The translations under genes were made by a program, and so were the position numbers. From SZUA-35 sp963781035 (GTDB lineage: Bacteria > Actinomycetota > Acidimicrobiia > Acidimicrobiales > SZUA-35), in the NCBI GenBank assembly GCA_963781035.1, contig CAWAEN010000004.1:496001-560000 (forward strand): a stretch of DNA of 64,000 nt, written 5' to 3'. The notes below the pieces were generated by a model. The model saw only the letters and a list, made by a program, of their open reading frames with translations, was not told the DNA's origin and searched no databases. This document shows, piece after piece, positions 1 to 9,433 of this stretch (position 1 is its first letter; the number at the start of each line of letters is the position of its first letter).

Positions 1-2
1 TC

Positions 3-152
3 GGGTCGACTGCTCGCCGGATCACCTACCGGTTCACCAACGACAGCCGGATCATTCTGCTGACCACATTCCGCAAGCAACGCAACAACGAACGGGCCGA
101 GGTCACTCGGGCCCGCAAGATCGCTCAGGACTGCGCCAAGCGCAATCCGTAG
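3..152 (+). CDS. HigB/RelE-like toxin, C-terminal part (cut by window start)
   Basis: The frame is open from base 3 to a TAG at 150-152 and gives 49 residues rich in Arg, Lys and Asn, including RIILLTTFRKQ and a basic helix RKIAQDC. The order of a beta strand, an F-R-K motif and a terminal basic helix fits the C-terminus of the phage-derived Gp49/HigB group of RelE-fold mRNA interferases. The N-terminus is outside the window. An XRE antitoxin follows after 13 bases, the toxin-first order usual for HigBA. The family call rests on this short piece and on the neighbour. Confidence 0.6.
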   Translation, partial: GSTARRITYRFTNDSRIILLTTFRKQRNNERAEVTRARKIAQDCAKRNP

Positions 153-165
153 AAGGAGACCAACG

Positions 166-486
166 ATGGCCAACTACTCCCGATGGGACGACATCAAGAA
201 GAACAAGGGCGAGCCCTCGGCCGAAACGCGGGCGGCGGTCGAGCAGGACCTCGATCTCGGTCAGCTCATCTATGACCTGCGGACCGAAGCCGGGTTGAGT
301 CAGCGTGAGTTGGCCGAGCGGATGGGAACGACTCAGTCGGTGATCTCTCGGCTCGAGGAAGGCGGCGGCGCGAAGAACCGGATCGACACTCTCGCCCGAG
401 TCGCCACCGCGCTCGACCGGCATCTCGTGCTGTCGTTCCCGACCGAGGTTCCCGACAAGCTCACCGACGCCGTCCAGGTCGCCTGA
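166..486 (+). CDS. XRE-family helix-turn-helix antitoxin (HigA-like)
   Basis: 106 residues. A helix-turn-helix of the XRE type spans about residues 36-90, with the core LSQRELAERMGTTQSVISRL. It would bind and neutralise the upstream HigB-like toxin and repress the shared promoter. The start is fixed by an AAGGAG Shine-Dalgarno at 153-158, only 8 bases before the ATG and immediately after the toxin stop. The N-terminal segment (KKNKGEPSAETRAAVEQDL) is typical of antitoxins fused to a short toxin-binding arm. The pair sits next to an att-like tRNA fragment, which suggests a role in stabilising the element. Confidence 0.85.
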   Translation: MANYSRWDDIKKNKGEPSAETRAAVEQDLDLGQLIYDLRTEAGLSQRELAERMGTTQSVISRLEEGGGAKNRIDTLARVATALDRHLVLSFPTEVPDKLTDAVQVA

Positions 487-688
487 GGCTGGCTCGGTCG
501 TAAGTCGAATGGCGTCGGCTTCATCGGTCGGTCGCGTTCGAGGCAACACACAGGCAACAACGCAACCGTAAACAGGGGGGAGCATGAGGGAGTAGCGGGG
601 AACACGACTCCGCTCGAAAACGTCGCTGAGCAGGGCAAACGCCAGAACCGCAGGTCAGCCAGCACGTCTCGAAAACTGTCTCAACGTT

Positions 689-733
<45 letters not shown>

Positions 734-744
734 AATGCCCTGGT

Positions 745-778
745 CAGAGGCGGTGTCGCTCCGGTGGCACCGCCTCTG
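745..778 (+). terminator. Hairpin terminator after the tRNA fragment
   Basis: CAGAGGCGGTG (745-755) and CACCGCCTCTG (768-778) form a perfect 11-bp stem around a 12-base loop and are followed by TTGTTCT. It lies 11 bases after the tRNA CCA and is probably the native tRNA terminator kept on the chromosomal side of the junction. Confidence 0.7.
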
Positions 779-966
779 TTGTTCTCCCGGCACCAGCGAG
801 ACACCAACGAGAGAAAGGGCCAAATCGGGCTTCGCTGGTGCGCTGCTGGTTTCTTGAGCGCTTGCTCAAGGGCGACCTTGTCGCTGAGGACTCCGAAAGC
901 AGCACGAAGGTCATGCGTCGTTTCCGCAATCGGGACGAAGTCCTCTGATCGGGTCGTGGCGGGCGG

Positions 967-3579
967 GTGAGAGTTTCGGGCATGCCGATCGTTGGCGGTG
1001 GTGTCGGGCTGTCTGCGGCCGAGGCCGAGCGTCGCCTGGGCGCCCATGGGTCGAATGTGTTGCCGGCTGCGCCGAAGATGCCGGTTTGGCGCAGAGTGGT
1101 CGAGCAGTTCGTGCACTTCTTCGCGTTGATGCTGTGGGCGGCCGGGGTGCTGGCCATCGTTGGTGGTCTGCCAGTGTTGGGGGTGGCGATCTTTGTCGTG
1201 ATCGTGGTCAACGGGGTGTTCGCGTTCGTGCAGGAGTATCGGGCCGAGCAGGCAGCCGAGCGCCTCGGGGATCTGTTGCCCCGGACGGTGATGGTTGTGC
1301 GCGACGGGCACCGGCGTGCGGTGGATGCCGAAATGGTCGTGGTGGGGGATCTGGTCGTGTTGGCCGAAGGGGATCGAGTGTGCGCCGACATGATATGTGT
1401 CGACGCCCACGGCCTGCTGGTCGACACATCGACCCTGACCGGTGAGAGCGTCCCCGACTCGATCGGCGAGGGCGGTGTTTTGCGTGCGGGCACGTTCGTG
1501 GTCGGCGGTGAGGGCGCAGCAACCGTGACAGCGACCGGGCCCGACACCGAACTTGCTCGGATTGCGGTGCTGACCCAGCGGCTGGAACGGCCTGACACGC
1601 CGCTGACCCGCGAGCTGCATCGTCTGGTCCGCACCATCGCGGTGCTGGCCGTGACGGTGGGTGCGGTGTTCTTCGTGTTGATGTTGTTGATCGGCACCGG
1701 CGCGTCGGACGGTTTCGTGTTCGCGATCGGGATCACGGTGGCGTTGGTTCCCGAAGCGTTGTTGCCGACGGTGACGTTGTCGTTGGCGATCGGGGCCCAG
1801 CGCATGGCCGAACAGCAGGCGCTGGTACGGCGGCTGGAATCGGTGGAGACGCTGGGTTCGACGACGGTCATCTGCACCGACAAGACCGGCACGTTGACCC
1901 AGAACCGAATGCGGGTGGTCGAGATCTGGACCCCGGACGGCGCCGCCCACCGTGGGGGTGCCGGCTATGAACCGGCCGGGCCGATCCAGGCCGACACCGA
2001 TGAGGTCACCGTGTCTTTGGCGGAGCTCGCGCTGGCTGCCCGGACATGCTCCAACGGTCGGGTGACCCGGACCGACGAGGGCCAGTGGGTAGCGCAGGGC
2101 GATCCGATGGAAGCCGCCATCGACTCGCTGGCCCGCCAGGTCTGGCCGGCCGACAAGCTCGACGTTGCCGCCGGTTCGATAGTGGCGCGGTTTCCGTTCG
2201 ATCCGCATCGTCGCCGTTCCTCGGTGATCACCGCGGACGGGGTGGTGGTCAAGGGGGCACCCGATGCGGTGCTGGGCCAATGCGACCCGGCATCGGTGGC
2301 GGCTGCGGAGACGGCGTTGACTGGGCTGTCGTCTCGGGGTCTGCGGGTGCTCGCCGTCGCCGTCCGCAGTCTCGAGGGGACGGCGCCACGCACGGCCGGC
2401 GAGGCTGAGACAGATCTGGTGCTGCTCGGCCTGCTCGGTTTCCAGGATCCACCACGCCCCGAGGCGGCCGAGGCGCTCGCGGCGTGCCGGGCCGCCGGGA
2501 TCCAGGTAGCGATGATCACCGGCGATCATCCCCAGACCGCGCGTAGCGTTGCCGATCAGGTCGGCTTGCGGGTGGATTCTGCGCCGGTGTTGGTGGGTGC
2601 CGATCTGCCCGACGACGACCAACTGTTGGGTGCGCTGGTGGATCGTGATGGTGTCGTGGTCGCTCGGGTGGATCCCGAGACCAAGCTGCGTATCGCTCGG
2701 GTGCTGCGGCAACGGGGCCACATCGTGGCCATGACCGGCGATGGGGTGAACGACGGGCCGGCCCTACGCGAAGCCGATATCGGGATCGCCATGGGCGCCA
2801 GTGGTAGCGACGTGGCCCGCGAGGCAGCCGACCTCGTGCTGCTCGACGACAACTTCGCCACGATCGTCGCCGCGATCAGCCAGGGCCGGGCCACGTTCGA
2901 GAACGCCCGCCGATTTCTGACCTATCACCTCACCGACAATGTCGCCGAGCTGACCCCGTTCGCGATCTGGGCCGTGTCGGGCGGCCGATTCCCGCTGGCC
3001 CTCGGGGTCCTGCAGATCCTTGCGCTCGACATCGGCACCGACACGCTCTCCGCCACGGCGCTCGGTGCCGAACCGGCTGGCCGGCAGGTCATGTCGCAAC
3101 CGCCGATCTCGGGCCGGTTGCTGAATCGCACCGTCGCTGTGCGTTCCTTCGCGGTGCTCGGCCCGACCGAGGCCGCCTTCGAAATGGCCTGCTTCCTCGC
3201 CGCGATGGCTGCGACGGGTTGGCGACCTGGCGACGGTTTCCCGACCGGCACCGCGCTGGCGGCGGCGTCGGGTGCAGCGTTCCTGAGTGTCGTGGTCGCC
3301 CAGAGTGCCAACGCGTTCGCCTGTCGCAGCACGCGACGACCGGCATGGAAGATCGACTGGACAAGGAACCGGTTCCTGCTCGCCGCTGTGCTCGTCGAGC
3401 TGGGGTTCGCGCTGGCGGTCCTTGCCATCGCCCCCGCGGCGGACCTCCTCGACCACGGCTGGCCGCCTGCCCTTGTGTGGGTGCTGATCCTGGCGTCCGC
3501 ACCGGCCGTGCTCGCCGCCGATGGCCTGTGGAAACGATCCGTGGCCAACCGCACACCAGACCCCGCTTCCCGGAGCTGA
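967..3579 (+). CDS. P2-type cation-transporting ATPase
   Basis: 870 residues, a full-length P-type ATPase. Visible landmarks in order: N-terminal cation ATPase segment (residues about 10-60), actuator loop TGES, the membrane motif PEALLP in place of the common PEGLP, the phosphorylation site DKTGTLTQN, KGAPDAVL of the nucleotide domain, MITGDHPQTA, the hinge TGDGVNDGPAL, and a C-terminal membrane domain. No N-terminal metal-binding domain is present, which argues against a copper or zinc P1B pump; a Ca2+ or other cation P2 pump is more likely. The GTG at 967 is used, but an in-frame ATG at 982 is possible. Bases 779-966 hold no recognised gene. The substrate cannot be told from sequence alone. 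Confidence 0.9.
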   Translation: MRVSGMPIVGGGVGLSAAEAERRLGAHGSNVLPAAPKMPVWRRVVEQFVHFFALMLWAAGVLAIVGGLPVLGVAIFVVIVVNGVFAFVQEYRAEQAAERLGDLLPRTVMVVRDGHRRAVDAEMVVVGDLVVLAEGDRVCADMICVDAHGLLVDTSTLTGESVPDSIGEGGVLRAGTFVVGGEGAATVTATGPDTELARIAVLTQRLERPDTPLTRELHRLVRTIAVLAVTVGAVFFVLMLLIGTGASDGFVFAIGITVALVPEALLPTVTLSLAIGAQRMAEQQALVRRLESVETLGSTTVICTDKTGTLTQNRMRVVEIWTPDGAAHRGGAGYEPAGPIQADTDEVTVSLAELALAARTCSNGRVTRTDEGQWVAQGDPMEAAIDSLARQVWPADKLDVAAGSIVARFPFDPHRRRSSVITADGVVVKGAPDAVLGQCDPASVAAAETALTGLSSRGLRVLAVAVRSLEGTAPRTAGEAETDLVLLGLLGFQDPPRPEAAEALAACRAAGIQVAMITGDHPQTARSVADQVGLRVDSAPVLVGADLPDDDQLLGALVDRDGVVVARVDPETKLRIARVLRQRGHIVAMTGDGVNDGPALREADIGIAMGASGSDVAREAADLVLLDDNFATIVAAISQGRATFENARRFLTYHLTDNVAELTPFAIWAVSGGRFPLALGVLQILALDIGTDTLSATALGAEPAGRQVMSQPPISGRLLNRTVAVRSFAVLGPTEAAFEMACFLAAMAATGWRPGDGFPTGTALAAASGAAFLSVVVAQSANAFACRSTRRPAWKIDWTRNRFLLAAVLVELGFALAVLAIAPAADLLDHGWPPALVWVLILASAPAVLAADGLWKRSVANRTPDPASRS

Positions 3580-3594
3580 ATGCGCAGCGTGCGG

Positions 3595-4395
3595 TCAGTA
3601 CACCCAGACGGGCGTGCCAACGGGTGCGAGCTGACCGGACCAGATGTAGTCCATGGCCGCATAGGTCAGTCGGACGCACCCATGTGACGCGGGCTGGGTC
3701 GGAACCTGGGTGTAACCGTGCATGGCGACACCTTGATAGAAGTACTTGGGACGGTAGAGATCGCCGAGTTCGGCGTGATGCAGGCCATCGATCTCCCGCT
3801 CGATCACCCACTGACCGACCGGCGTGGTCCCCGTGTTCGCTCCGGTGGATGTGTCGAGGATGACGTCGACCGTTCCGTCGGTGACGACCAGGACGATCTG
3901 GCGGGCGAGGTCAACTTCGATGACCCGACCGCTCGTACTCTGCGCTGTTGGCTTCAACCCGGCGTCGAGTGCGTCTCGGACCTCGGCAGTCACCACACCG
4001 TTGCGCTCGAGGCCTGCAACCTTCTGAAGCGCAATCACGGCATGCAACGTGGCGTCACCGAACCTGCCGTCGATCGGGCCTGGCCAGTAGTCGAGAGCGT
4101 CCAGTTCGTCCTGCAGCGCGACGACCTCGTCACCGGAGTCCCCTTCGCGTAGATCAGTCGCCGGGGGCACGGTCGACGAAGGCCGGGTCGTTGGCGCCGG
4201 CTCTGCAGTCGTGGTTGACGGCGTTTGGGTCGTGACGTCGGGAGTGGTCTGCGATGTCTCGGTGCTGGTACACGTCGAGGTCGCCGAGATTTCGACTTGG
4301 GGCTGGGTCGCACATCCGGCGATTAGGTTGATCGACACGGCAAGGACCCCGCTCATCAGGAGCCTCGGACCCATTCTCGCGCCATTGATGTTCAC
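3595..4395 (-). CDS. L,D-transpeptidase lipoprotein with peptidoglycan-binding domain
   Basis: About 266 residues from GTG 4395 (an ATG at 4374 is an alternative). The N-terminus is a lipoprotein signal ending in a lipobox INLIAGC. A Ser/Thr/Pro-rich linker follows, then a PG_binding_1 domain (GDSGDEVVALQDELDALDYW), then a YkuD domain ending in the catalytic motif SHGCVRL near the C-terminus, with the active-site Cys and its His. It would form 3-3 cross-links or attach proteins in the cell wall. It is convergent with the P-type ATPase with only 15 bases between them. An extended frame upstream of 4395 lacks signal-like character and was not used. Confidence 0.88.
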   Translation of the reverse strand: MNINGARMGPRLLMSGVLAVSINLIAGCATQPQVEISATSTCTSTETSQTTPDVTTQTPSTTTAEPAPTTRPSSTVPPATDLREGDSGDEVVALQDELDALDYWPGPIDGRFGDATLHAVIALQKVAGLERNGVVTAEVRDALDAGLKPTAQSTSGRVIEVDLARQIVLVVTDGTVDVILDTSTGANTGTTPVGQWVIEREIDGLHHAELGDLYRPKYFYQGVAMHGYTQVPTQPASHGCVRLTYAAMDYIWSGQLAPVGTPVWVY

Positions 4396-4623
4396 AACCG
4401 GGCCTTGAAGACTCGACGAACGCCAGGCGTCGATGCATGTCCGATTGTTGCGCCGAGGTGATGGAGGCAGATCGGCGTTGCCGGCCCATCGGGCTTGGCC
4501 GGATCTCGACTTTTCCTGGTCCGGGTCGCCCTGCCGGAAAGGGCCCACGACCCGGTCATCTGTGAGTACCGCTTGAAGTGGAGGGTACGACGACAACCGG
4601 GCCGAGAGCGTGGTGCAGAACCT

Positions 4624-4830
4624 TCATCGCCGCTCCACCCAGTCGAAGTCGAGATTCCGTCGGTCAGCCTCGAGTCGTTCCATGTCGTCCGGCTTGTTGG
4701 TCCTTGGTGGCTGGAATGCTTGTACCGCCACGATCTCACCGTCTCGGCTCGAAGCGATCGCCCGAGCCCAATTGAGCGCCGACTTGCTGCACGATGAGCC
4801 GTCGACGCCTACCACGAATCGTTTGGTCAC
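4624..4830 (-). pseudogene. Universal stress protein, N-terminal fragment
   Basis: 68 residues beginning MTKRFVVGVDGSSCSKSALN, the start of a UspA fold with the first beta strand and the VDGS motif. Usp domains are about 140 residues, and the second half with the G-2x-G-9x-G-S/T nucleotide loop is absent in all frames downstream. It ends after an Asp/Glu/Arg-rich segment (DFDWVERR). It is most likely a truncated relic. It lies upstream of the L,D-transpeptidase on the same strand, but a promoter shared with it was not seen. Confidence 0.6.
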
Positions 4831-5105
4831 CTCGTCTCCTTCTGCCTCATCTCATGAGCGCAGAGTGCCTCGCTTCGGAACTCGATCTACAGGGCCAGAG
4901 GACCCCGACGCGCCGAATCGACGTCGAGAGGGGCCTTCCCGAGGACCATCACCAGGATCGACACCAGTTTGAAATGTGGACGCCGCTGGGTTCCAGCCGC
5001 GTCCTCGATTGTCCGTCAGCTTCGACACCGGCAGTGGTCCGTTGTCGCCACCCTGGCGCCAGCCGAGACACGCGGACAACCGCAACCGCTGCGGGGCCCG
5101 TCTGG

Positions 5106-6186
5106 TCAAGGCCGTAGGTGCTTGAGTCCTTCGACGTGATCGAAGATGCCATCGTCGGTGGCGAGTGGCAGGTTGCCGGCGAGAGCGGTGGTGGCAACCC
5201 AGCGGTCCGCCGAGCAGTTGTCGGCGAGTTGTCTGACGGTTTCGGCGAGTTCGGCTGGTTCGAGCACTGCCACGGGCGCGGTGAGCGCGATGCGGGCGAC
5301 GGTCATGGCGAGTCGGCCGAGGTCCTCGCTGCGGATCTCGATCACACACGACGCTGCCTCCAGCTGGATGGGTGTGTGGTCCACCCATCGGAGCACGTCG
5401 TCGAGTTCGGCGAGCGCTGCGCCGATGGCGAGCGTTGCTTCTTCGTGACGTAGTGTCGATCCGAGCGAGGCGGCGACGAAGCTCGCTGCGTCGCCACCGG
5501 GGATCTCTCGTGGTGTGAAGCGTTTGCCGGCCAGCCGGGGACCGCTGAGTCGGTCGAGTCGAAACGTTCGCCAGTCGTTGCGGCGGAGGTCCCACGCCAC
5601 GAGATACCAGCGCCGGCCGGCGGTCACGAGTTGGTGTGGCTCGACGAGTCGTCGGCTGTCTTCGCCATCACTTCGTCGGTAGTCGAAGCGGACTTCTTCA
5701 CGGTCTCGACACGCGGCGGCGAGCACGCTGAGCGCTTCGGGATCGATGGCATCGTCATTGGTGGCCCGAGGCATCGATGTGACGCTCGAATGCAGCGCCG
5801 ACACTTGCCGGCGAAGTCGATCTGGCAGCAGCGATTCGATCTTGGTCAGGGATCGCAGCGACGATCTCTTCCATGCCGCCGATGGCCGCTCCGGCGGCGT
5901 AGCGCAGACCAATGGCCACCGCGACGGCCTCGTCGTCGTCGAGCAGCAACGGCGGCAGATGCGCTCCGATTGCGAGGCGATAGCCCCCGTCGGTTCCCGG
6001 CGTGGCATCGACGGGGTAGCCGAGGTCGCGAAGCCGGTCGACGTCACGGCGAATCGTTCGCTCGGTGACCTCGAGGCGCTCAGCGAGTTCGGCTCCTCGC
6101 CACAAACGGTGGGTTTGCAGGAGCGAGAGGAGCTGCAAGGCCCGCCCGGTGGGATCGTTTGGCATTTCCGCCATTCTGCCCATCAT
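5106..6186 (-). CDS. HTH-WYL transcriptional regulator, frameshifted, with PIN-like C-terminal tail
   Basis: The N-terminal frame (6186 down to about 5855) carries an HTH_11 domain with TERTIRRDVDRLRDLGYPV and the GGYRL wing. The other frame continues from about 5850 with LTKIESLLPDRLRRQV and the WYL domain (RRWYLVAWDLRRNDWRTFRL). One base is therefore gained or lost near 5850-5862. YafY-like WYL proteins are about 320 residues, as here. The final 35 or so residues (ADRWVATTALAGNLPLATDD and onward) resemble the end of a PIN ribonuclease rather than a WYL terminus. It is divergent from an alpha/beta hydrolase and may control it. Start: MAEMPNDP or the upstream ATG are both possible. Confidence 0.8.
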
Positions 6187-6205
6187 TCAGGACTGAATGT
6201 GTCCG

Positions 6206-6222
6206 CAACGTTCCTTACGTTG
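6206..6222. promoter_or_regulatory. Inverted repeat between WYL regulator and hydrolase
   Basis: CAACGT and ACGTTG are perfect 6-base arms around TCCTT in the 75-base divergent intergenic region. Position and symmetry fit an operator for the WYL/HTH regulator. No binding data; candidate only. Confidence 0.4.
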
Positions 6223-6261
6223 ATCCTCGCAACTACTCCCGAACCGATGCAGAGGAATGCC

Positions 6262-7214
6262 ATGTCTGAACCGACTCGACTTCCCCGACGCCCACGCTGA
6301 TTCCCGTCAACGGGGTGCAACTCGAGGTCTTCGAAGCCGGCCAAGAGAACGCAGGAAACCCGATCGTGCTGTGTCACGGCTGGCCAGAACACGCCTACTC
6401 GTGGCGCCACCAGATCCCGGCCCTTGCCGCAGCCGGCTACCACGTCATCGCACCCAACCAACGGGGCTACGGCAACTCATCGCGACCGGCCGAAGTGACC
6501 GACTACGACCTCGAACACCTGACGGGTGATCTCGTCGCTCTCCTCGATCACTTCGGATACGACGACGCGACCTTCGTCGGACATGACTGGGGAGCAAATG
6601 TCGTGTGGGGGCTCGCCCTGTTGCATCCGCACCGCGTGAGGAGGGTGATCAATCTGAGCCTGCCCTATCAAGAACGGGGCGAACAGCCGTGGATCGAGTT
6701 CATGGAAGCGGTCTTCGGCGACGACTTCTACTTCGTCCACTTCAACCGCCAACCTGGTGTCGCCGATGCCGTCCTCGATGCGAACGCGCACCAGTTCCTT
6801 CGCAACCTCTATCGCAAGAACGTGCCTGCTCGCAGCGCCTGAACCCGGGATGGTGATGATCAACCTCGCCCAGGCGGAGACACCGCTCGGCGAACCAGTG
6901 ATGAGCGACGACGAACTGGCCGTGTTCGTCGCCGCCTTCGAGTCAAGCGGGTTCACCGGCAGCATCAACTGGTACCGGAACATGGACCGGAACTGGCACT
7001 TGCTGGCGGACGTCGACCCAGTCGTCCAGCAGCCCACGCTCATGATCTACGGAGACCAGGATCCGATTCGCAAGATCGGAGAACCTGCCGGACTTCGTAC
7101 CGAACGTCGACGTCGTCGAGCATGGATTGCGGTCACTGGATCCAGCAAGAGAAGCCAGAGGAGACAACTCGAGCGATCCTGAACTGGCTCGAAGAACAAG
7201 ACGCCGATCAATAG
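6262..7214 (+). pseudogene. Alpha/beta hydrolase (epoxide-hydrolase-like), four frame breaks
   Basis: Conserved pieces lie in order in different frames: PVNGVQLEVFEAG, HGWPEHAYSWRHQIPALAAAG, PNQRGYGNSSRP, the nucleophile elbow GHDWGANVVWG, VMINLAQAETPLG, TLMIYGDQDPI, and a last piece with catalytic His in CGHWIQQEKPEET. The motif HGWP plus GHDWG identifies the soluble epoxide hydrolase/haloalkane dehalogenase branch. Breaks are near 6290, 6830, 7079 and 7125. All catalytic elements survive, so the breaks could be sequence errors rather than decay. Start at ATG 6262 is the best match to family length (about 310 residues). Confidence 0.75.
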
Positions 7215-7283
7215 TCGGAGCACCCACTGCCGTTCTTGGGCCAGCATCCGACACGCTCGAGCAACTCCGGACGCTTCATCGCA

Positions 7284-8045
7284 TCATCGAAGCGACGGAG
7301 CGCTGACGGTCTTGCCGCCCCGCAGCAACAGCCAGAGCCCCATCCAGCCTTCGGCGATGACGGAGGGCACGGCCACCAAAATGATGAATGCTGTCTCGTA
7401 GTCGCTGTAGTTGCCGAGGAGGCTGTGGGCGGCGGTGTCGATGAGGTAGGCCGCACCGGCAACGATGAGAACCCAACCGAGCGCTTGCGGCGCGATGCGA
7501 GATCGCAGGATGAGCCCTCCGAGGGTGATGAGGTGGACGCCGAATGCCGCGAGCCCGATCAACCATGCGGAGTTGAACGTGTCGAGTGCAACCAGGGCTT
7601 GCGCCTCACGTTGTGCGGTGTCGAACGACTCCGAGAAGCTCGAGCCGCTCAGGAACTGCAGAGCTTGGAAGAAGTAGATGAGGGCGACCCCGAGGAACAC
7701 GGTGTAGACGAGGCGGAACCAGGCGGCCACGAGCGACACGTCTCGGTTGGCTCGTCTGAACACGATGTAGAGGCCCCACGCAACGATCACGTCAACGAGG
7801 AAGATGACGAGGAAGCTGACCATGCCGAGCCGGAACAGTCCTTCGGATTCGGCGATGTTCGCTGCGGTTGCCTGAGCATCGTCGGTGACGACGAGGCCCT
7901 CCCGGACGAAGAAGTTGGCGAACACTGCGAGTACGAACAGGATCACGTAGCCGATGCCGGCGATGACTGCAGCGGTTCGCGGGTTGGTGTCGGAGCGGTC
8001 TGTTGCCGCTGGCTGGAATGTCGGGTCGAGGGTGTCGAGGCTCAT
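7284..8045 (-). CDS. DUF4386 family membrane protein
   Basis: 253 residues from the ATG at 8045. About six hydrophobic segments are visible, beginning AAVIAGIGYVILFVLAVFAN, with the layout of DUF4386 integral membrane proteins of unknown function. Its start overlaps the stop of the upstream 77-residue gene (ATGA), so the two are translationally coupled, and that gene is itself coupled to the oxidoreductase gene further upstream. Bases 7215-7283 separate it from the convergent hydrolase and contain nothing recognised. A second DUF4386 gene sits 4 kb away in the same putative regulon. Confidence 0.8.
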   Translation of the reverse strand: MSLDTLDPTFQPAATDRSDTNPRTAAVIAGIGYVILFVLAVFANFFVREGLVVTDDAQATAANIAESEGLFRLGMVSFLVIFLVDVIVAWGLYIVFRRANRDVSLVAAWFRLVYTVFLGVALIYFFQALQFLSGSSFSESFDTAQREAQALVALDTFNSAWLIGLAAFGVHLITLGGLILRSRIAPQALGWVLIVAGAAYLIDTAAHSLLGNYSDYETAFIILVAVPSVIAEGWMGLWLLLRGGKTVSAPSLR

Positions 8046-8275
8046 GTCGGTGTTCCTGTTCCTGTAGGGGAGGCGGGTTCGGGTGAATCGGTTCGGTGTT
8101 GGTAGGGCGCATACGGAATCAACGCCGTGGTGATCCACATGGCGACCGGCCACGCCGTGGCGCCGGTGTCGATGATGACTGCGGCCCAGATCACGGATGC
8201 TGCGACGAAGAGGATCTCGCTGCGGGTGCGAAGGAAGCGCCGGCTCGGCGGGTTGGTGGCCGTAGCGTTCGTCAT
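8042..8275 (-). CDS. Small two-helix membrane protein
   Basis: 77 residues. Two hydrophobic stretches (ILFVAASVIWAAVIIDTG and VAMWITTALIPYA) are separated by a short loop; the tail is Pro/Thr/Ser-rich. No family was recognised. The ATGA overlaps at both ends (with the oxidoreductase before it and the DUF4386 gene after it) show that it is a real member of a coupled three-gene operon. A role linked to the DUF4386 protein in the membrane is inferred only from that coupling. Confidence 0.65.
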   Translation of the reverse strand: MTNATATNPPSRRFLRTRSEILFVAASVIWAAVIIDTGATAWPVAMWITTALIPYAPYQHRTDSPEPASPTGTGTPT

Positions 8276-9318
8276 GGCTTCACCGTGATGGCGGTCTTGC
8301 CGCTGGCTTGGCCGGCGGCGAGTTGGCGCATGGCTTCGGGGACATCACCGAGCTCGAAGCGTTGCCCGATCACGGGTGTGACCTGGCCGTCGGTCGATGA
8401 ACTCGGCCAGTCGCTCGATGAAGGTGTGATGTCCGGTCGCAGACGAACGTGGTCAATCGCTGGCTGACAAATGGCGAGAGCGTCACCGCCCGGACCTGAC
8501 GACCGACGCCGCCGGTGAAGCGGTTGCCGTCTTCGCCGCCGACGATCACGAGGGTGCCGGTCTTGGTGAGTGCCCGGCGCAGGCGCCTCACGCTGCTGCG
8601 CCCACCGATGTCGAGGATGAGGTCGTAGCGGTGTTCGCCGTCGGCGAAGTCGGTGTGGGTGTAGTCGATGACGTGATCAGCACCGAGCGAACGGACCATC
8701 TCGAGTTTGGAGGTGCTCGCGACGCCGGTGACCTCGGCCCCGAGTGCCTTGGCCAACTGCACCGCGTACGTCCCGACACCACCCGAGGCGCCGAGGACCA
8801 GCACTCGCTGTCCCGGCTGTACGTGGCCGACGTCGGTCAGGGCCTGGAGGGCGGTGATCCCGGAGACGGCGGCAACGGCGGCATATTCGAAGTCGAGATT
8901 GGCCGGCTTGAGGGCCAGCTTGTCCTCTGAGGCCGTGGCGAACTCGGCGAACGACCCGTTGGAGATTCCGAAGACTTCGTCGCCGGTGGCGAAACGGGTG
9001 ACGGCGGAGCCGACGTCGACGACGACACCGGCGACATCGAGGCCCGAGGGTTCGGTTCTTGGGCTTGGTGAGCCCGTAGCCGGCAAAGCGGATGAGGTAG
9101 GGAAGCCCCGTCATCAGGTGCTCGGTTCCACGGTCGACGCCTGCAGCGTGGACTTCGATGAGGACCTCGTCGTCGGCGATGGCCGGACGTTGCACCGTCT
9201 CGAGGTGCAGGACGTCGGCTGAACCGTATCGATCCTGGACGATCGCCTCCATGAGCGAATGGTTCTCGCTCGCCGAGTCGGCGGGGGAGTGGTTCTCGAG
9301 TGGGCGGGTGGTCTGCAT
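8272..9318 (-). pseudogene. MDR-family NAD(P)-dependent oxidoreductase (quinone reductase/alcohol dehydrogenase), frameshifted
   Basis: Medium-chain dehydrogenase pieces in order: MEAIVQDRYGSADVLHLETV, VHAAGVDRGTEHLMTGLPY, DVAGVVVDVGSAVTRF, the Rossmann motif VLGASGGVGTYAVQLAKALG, GADHVIDY, and a C-terminal FELGDVPEAMRQLAAGQASG in another frame. Catalytic zinc ligands are lacking, as in the quinone-reductase branch. Frame breaks lie near 9047, 8440 and 8397. The usual family start would be the ATG at 9252; the ATG at 9318 adds 22 Ser/Glu-rich residues. It heads an operon with the 77-residue protein and DUF4386, and a LuxR-box palindrome lies 100 bases upstream. Confidence 0.75.
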
Positions 9319-9399
9319 GACAGTCTCTCCAGCGTTGGTGCCCGTCGTTGGCGGGCAGTCGGTGATGGAGAAATCGTCGTTGAAACGAGATGAGACCGC

Positions 9400-9430
9400 C
9401 TCGTAGGATGCGGGATCTCACCTGGGTGAG
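9400..9430 (-). promoter_or_regulatory. Candidate LuxR-type operator and -10, copy 1
   Basis: Read on the minus strand, CTCACC-CA-GGTGAG (9430-9417) is followed by ATC and, 25 bases from the first C, by TACGAG at 9405-9400. Copy 2 has the same arms and TATGAG at the same spacing. It sits between the 3' end of the LuxR gene and the start of the oxidoreductase operon, facing that operon. The palindrome placed just upstream of a -10-like hexamer fits an activator site. Confidence 0.6.
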
Positions 9431-9433
9431 GTG

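Noticed and set aside
7236..8105. Long plus-strand frame opposite the DUF4386 gene, rich in Glu, Asp, Val and Arg
   Set aside because: Antisense shadow; the minus strand has membrane segments and ATGA coupling to its neighbours.
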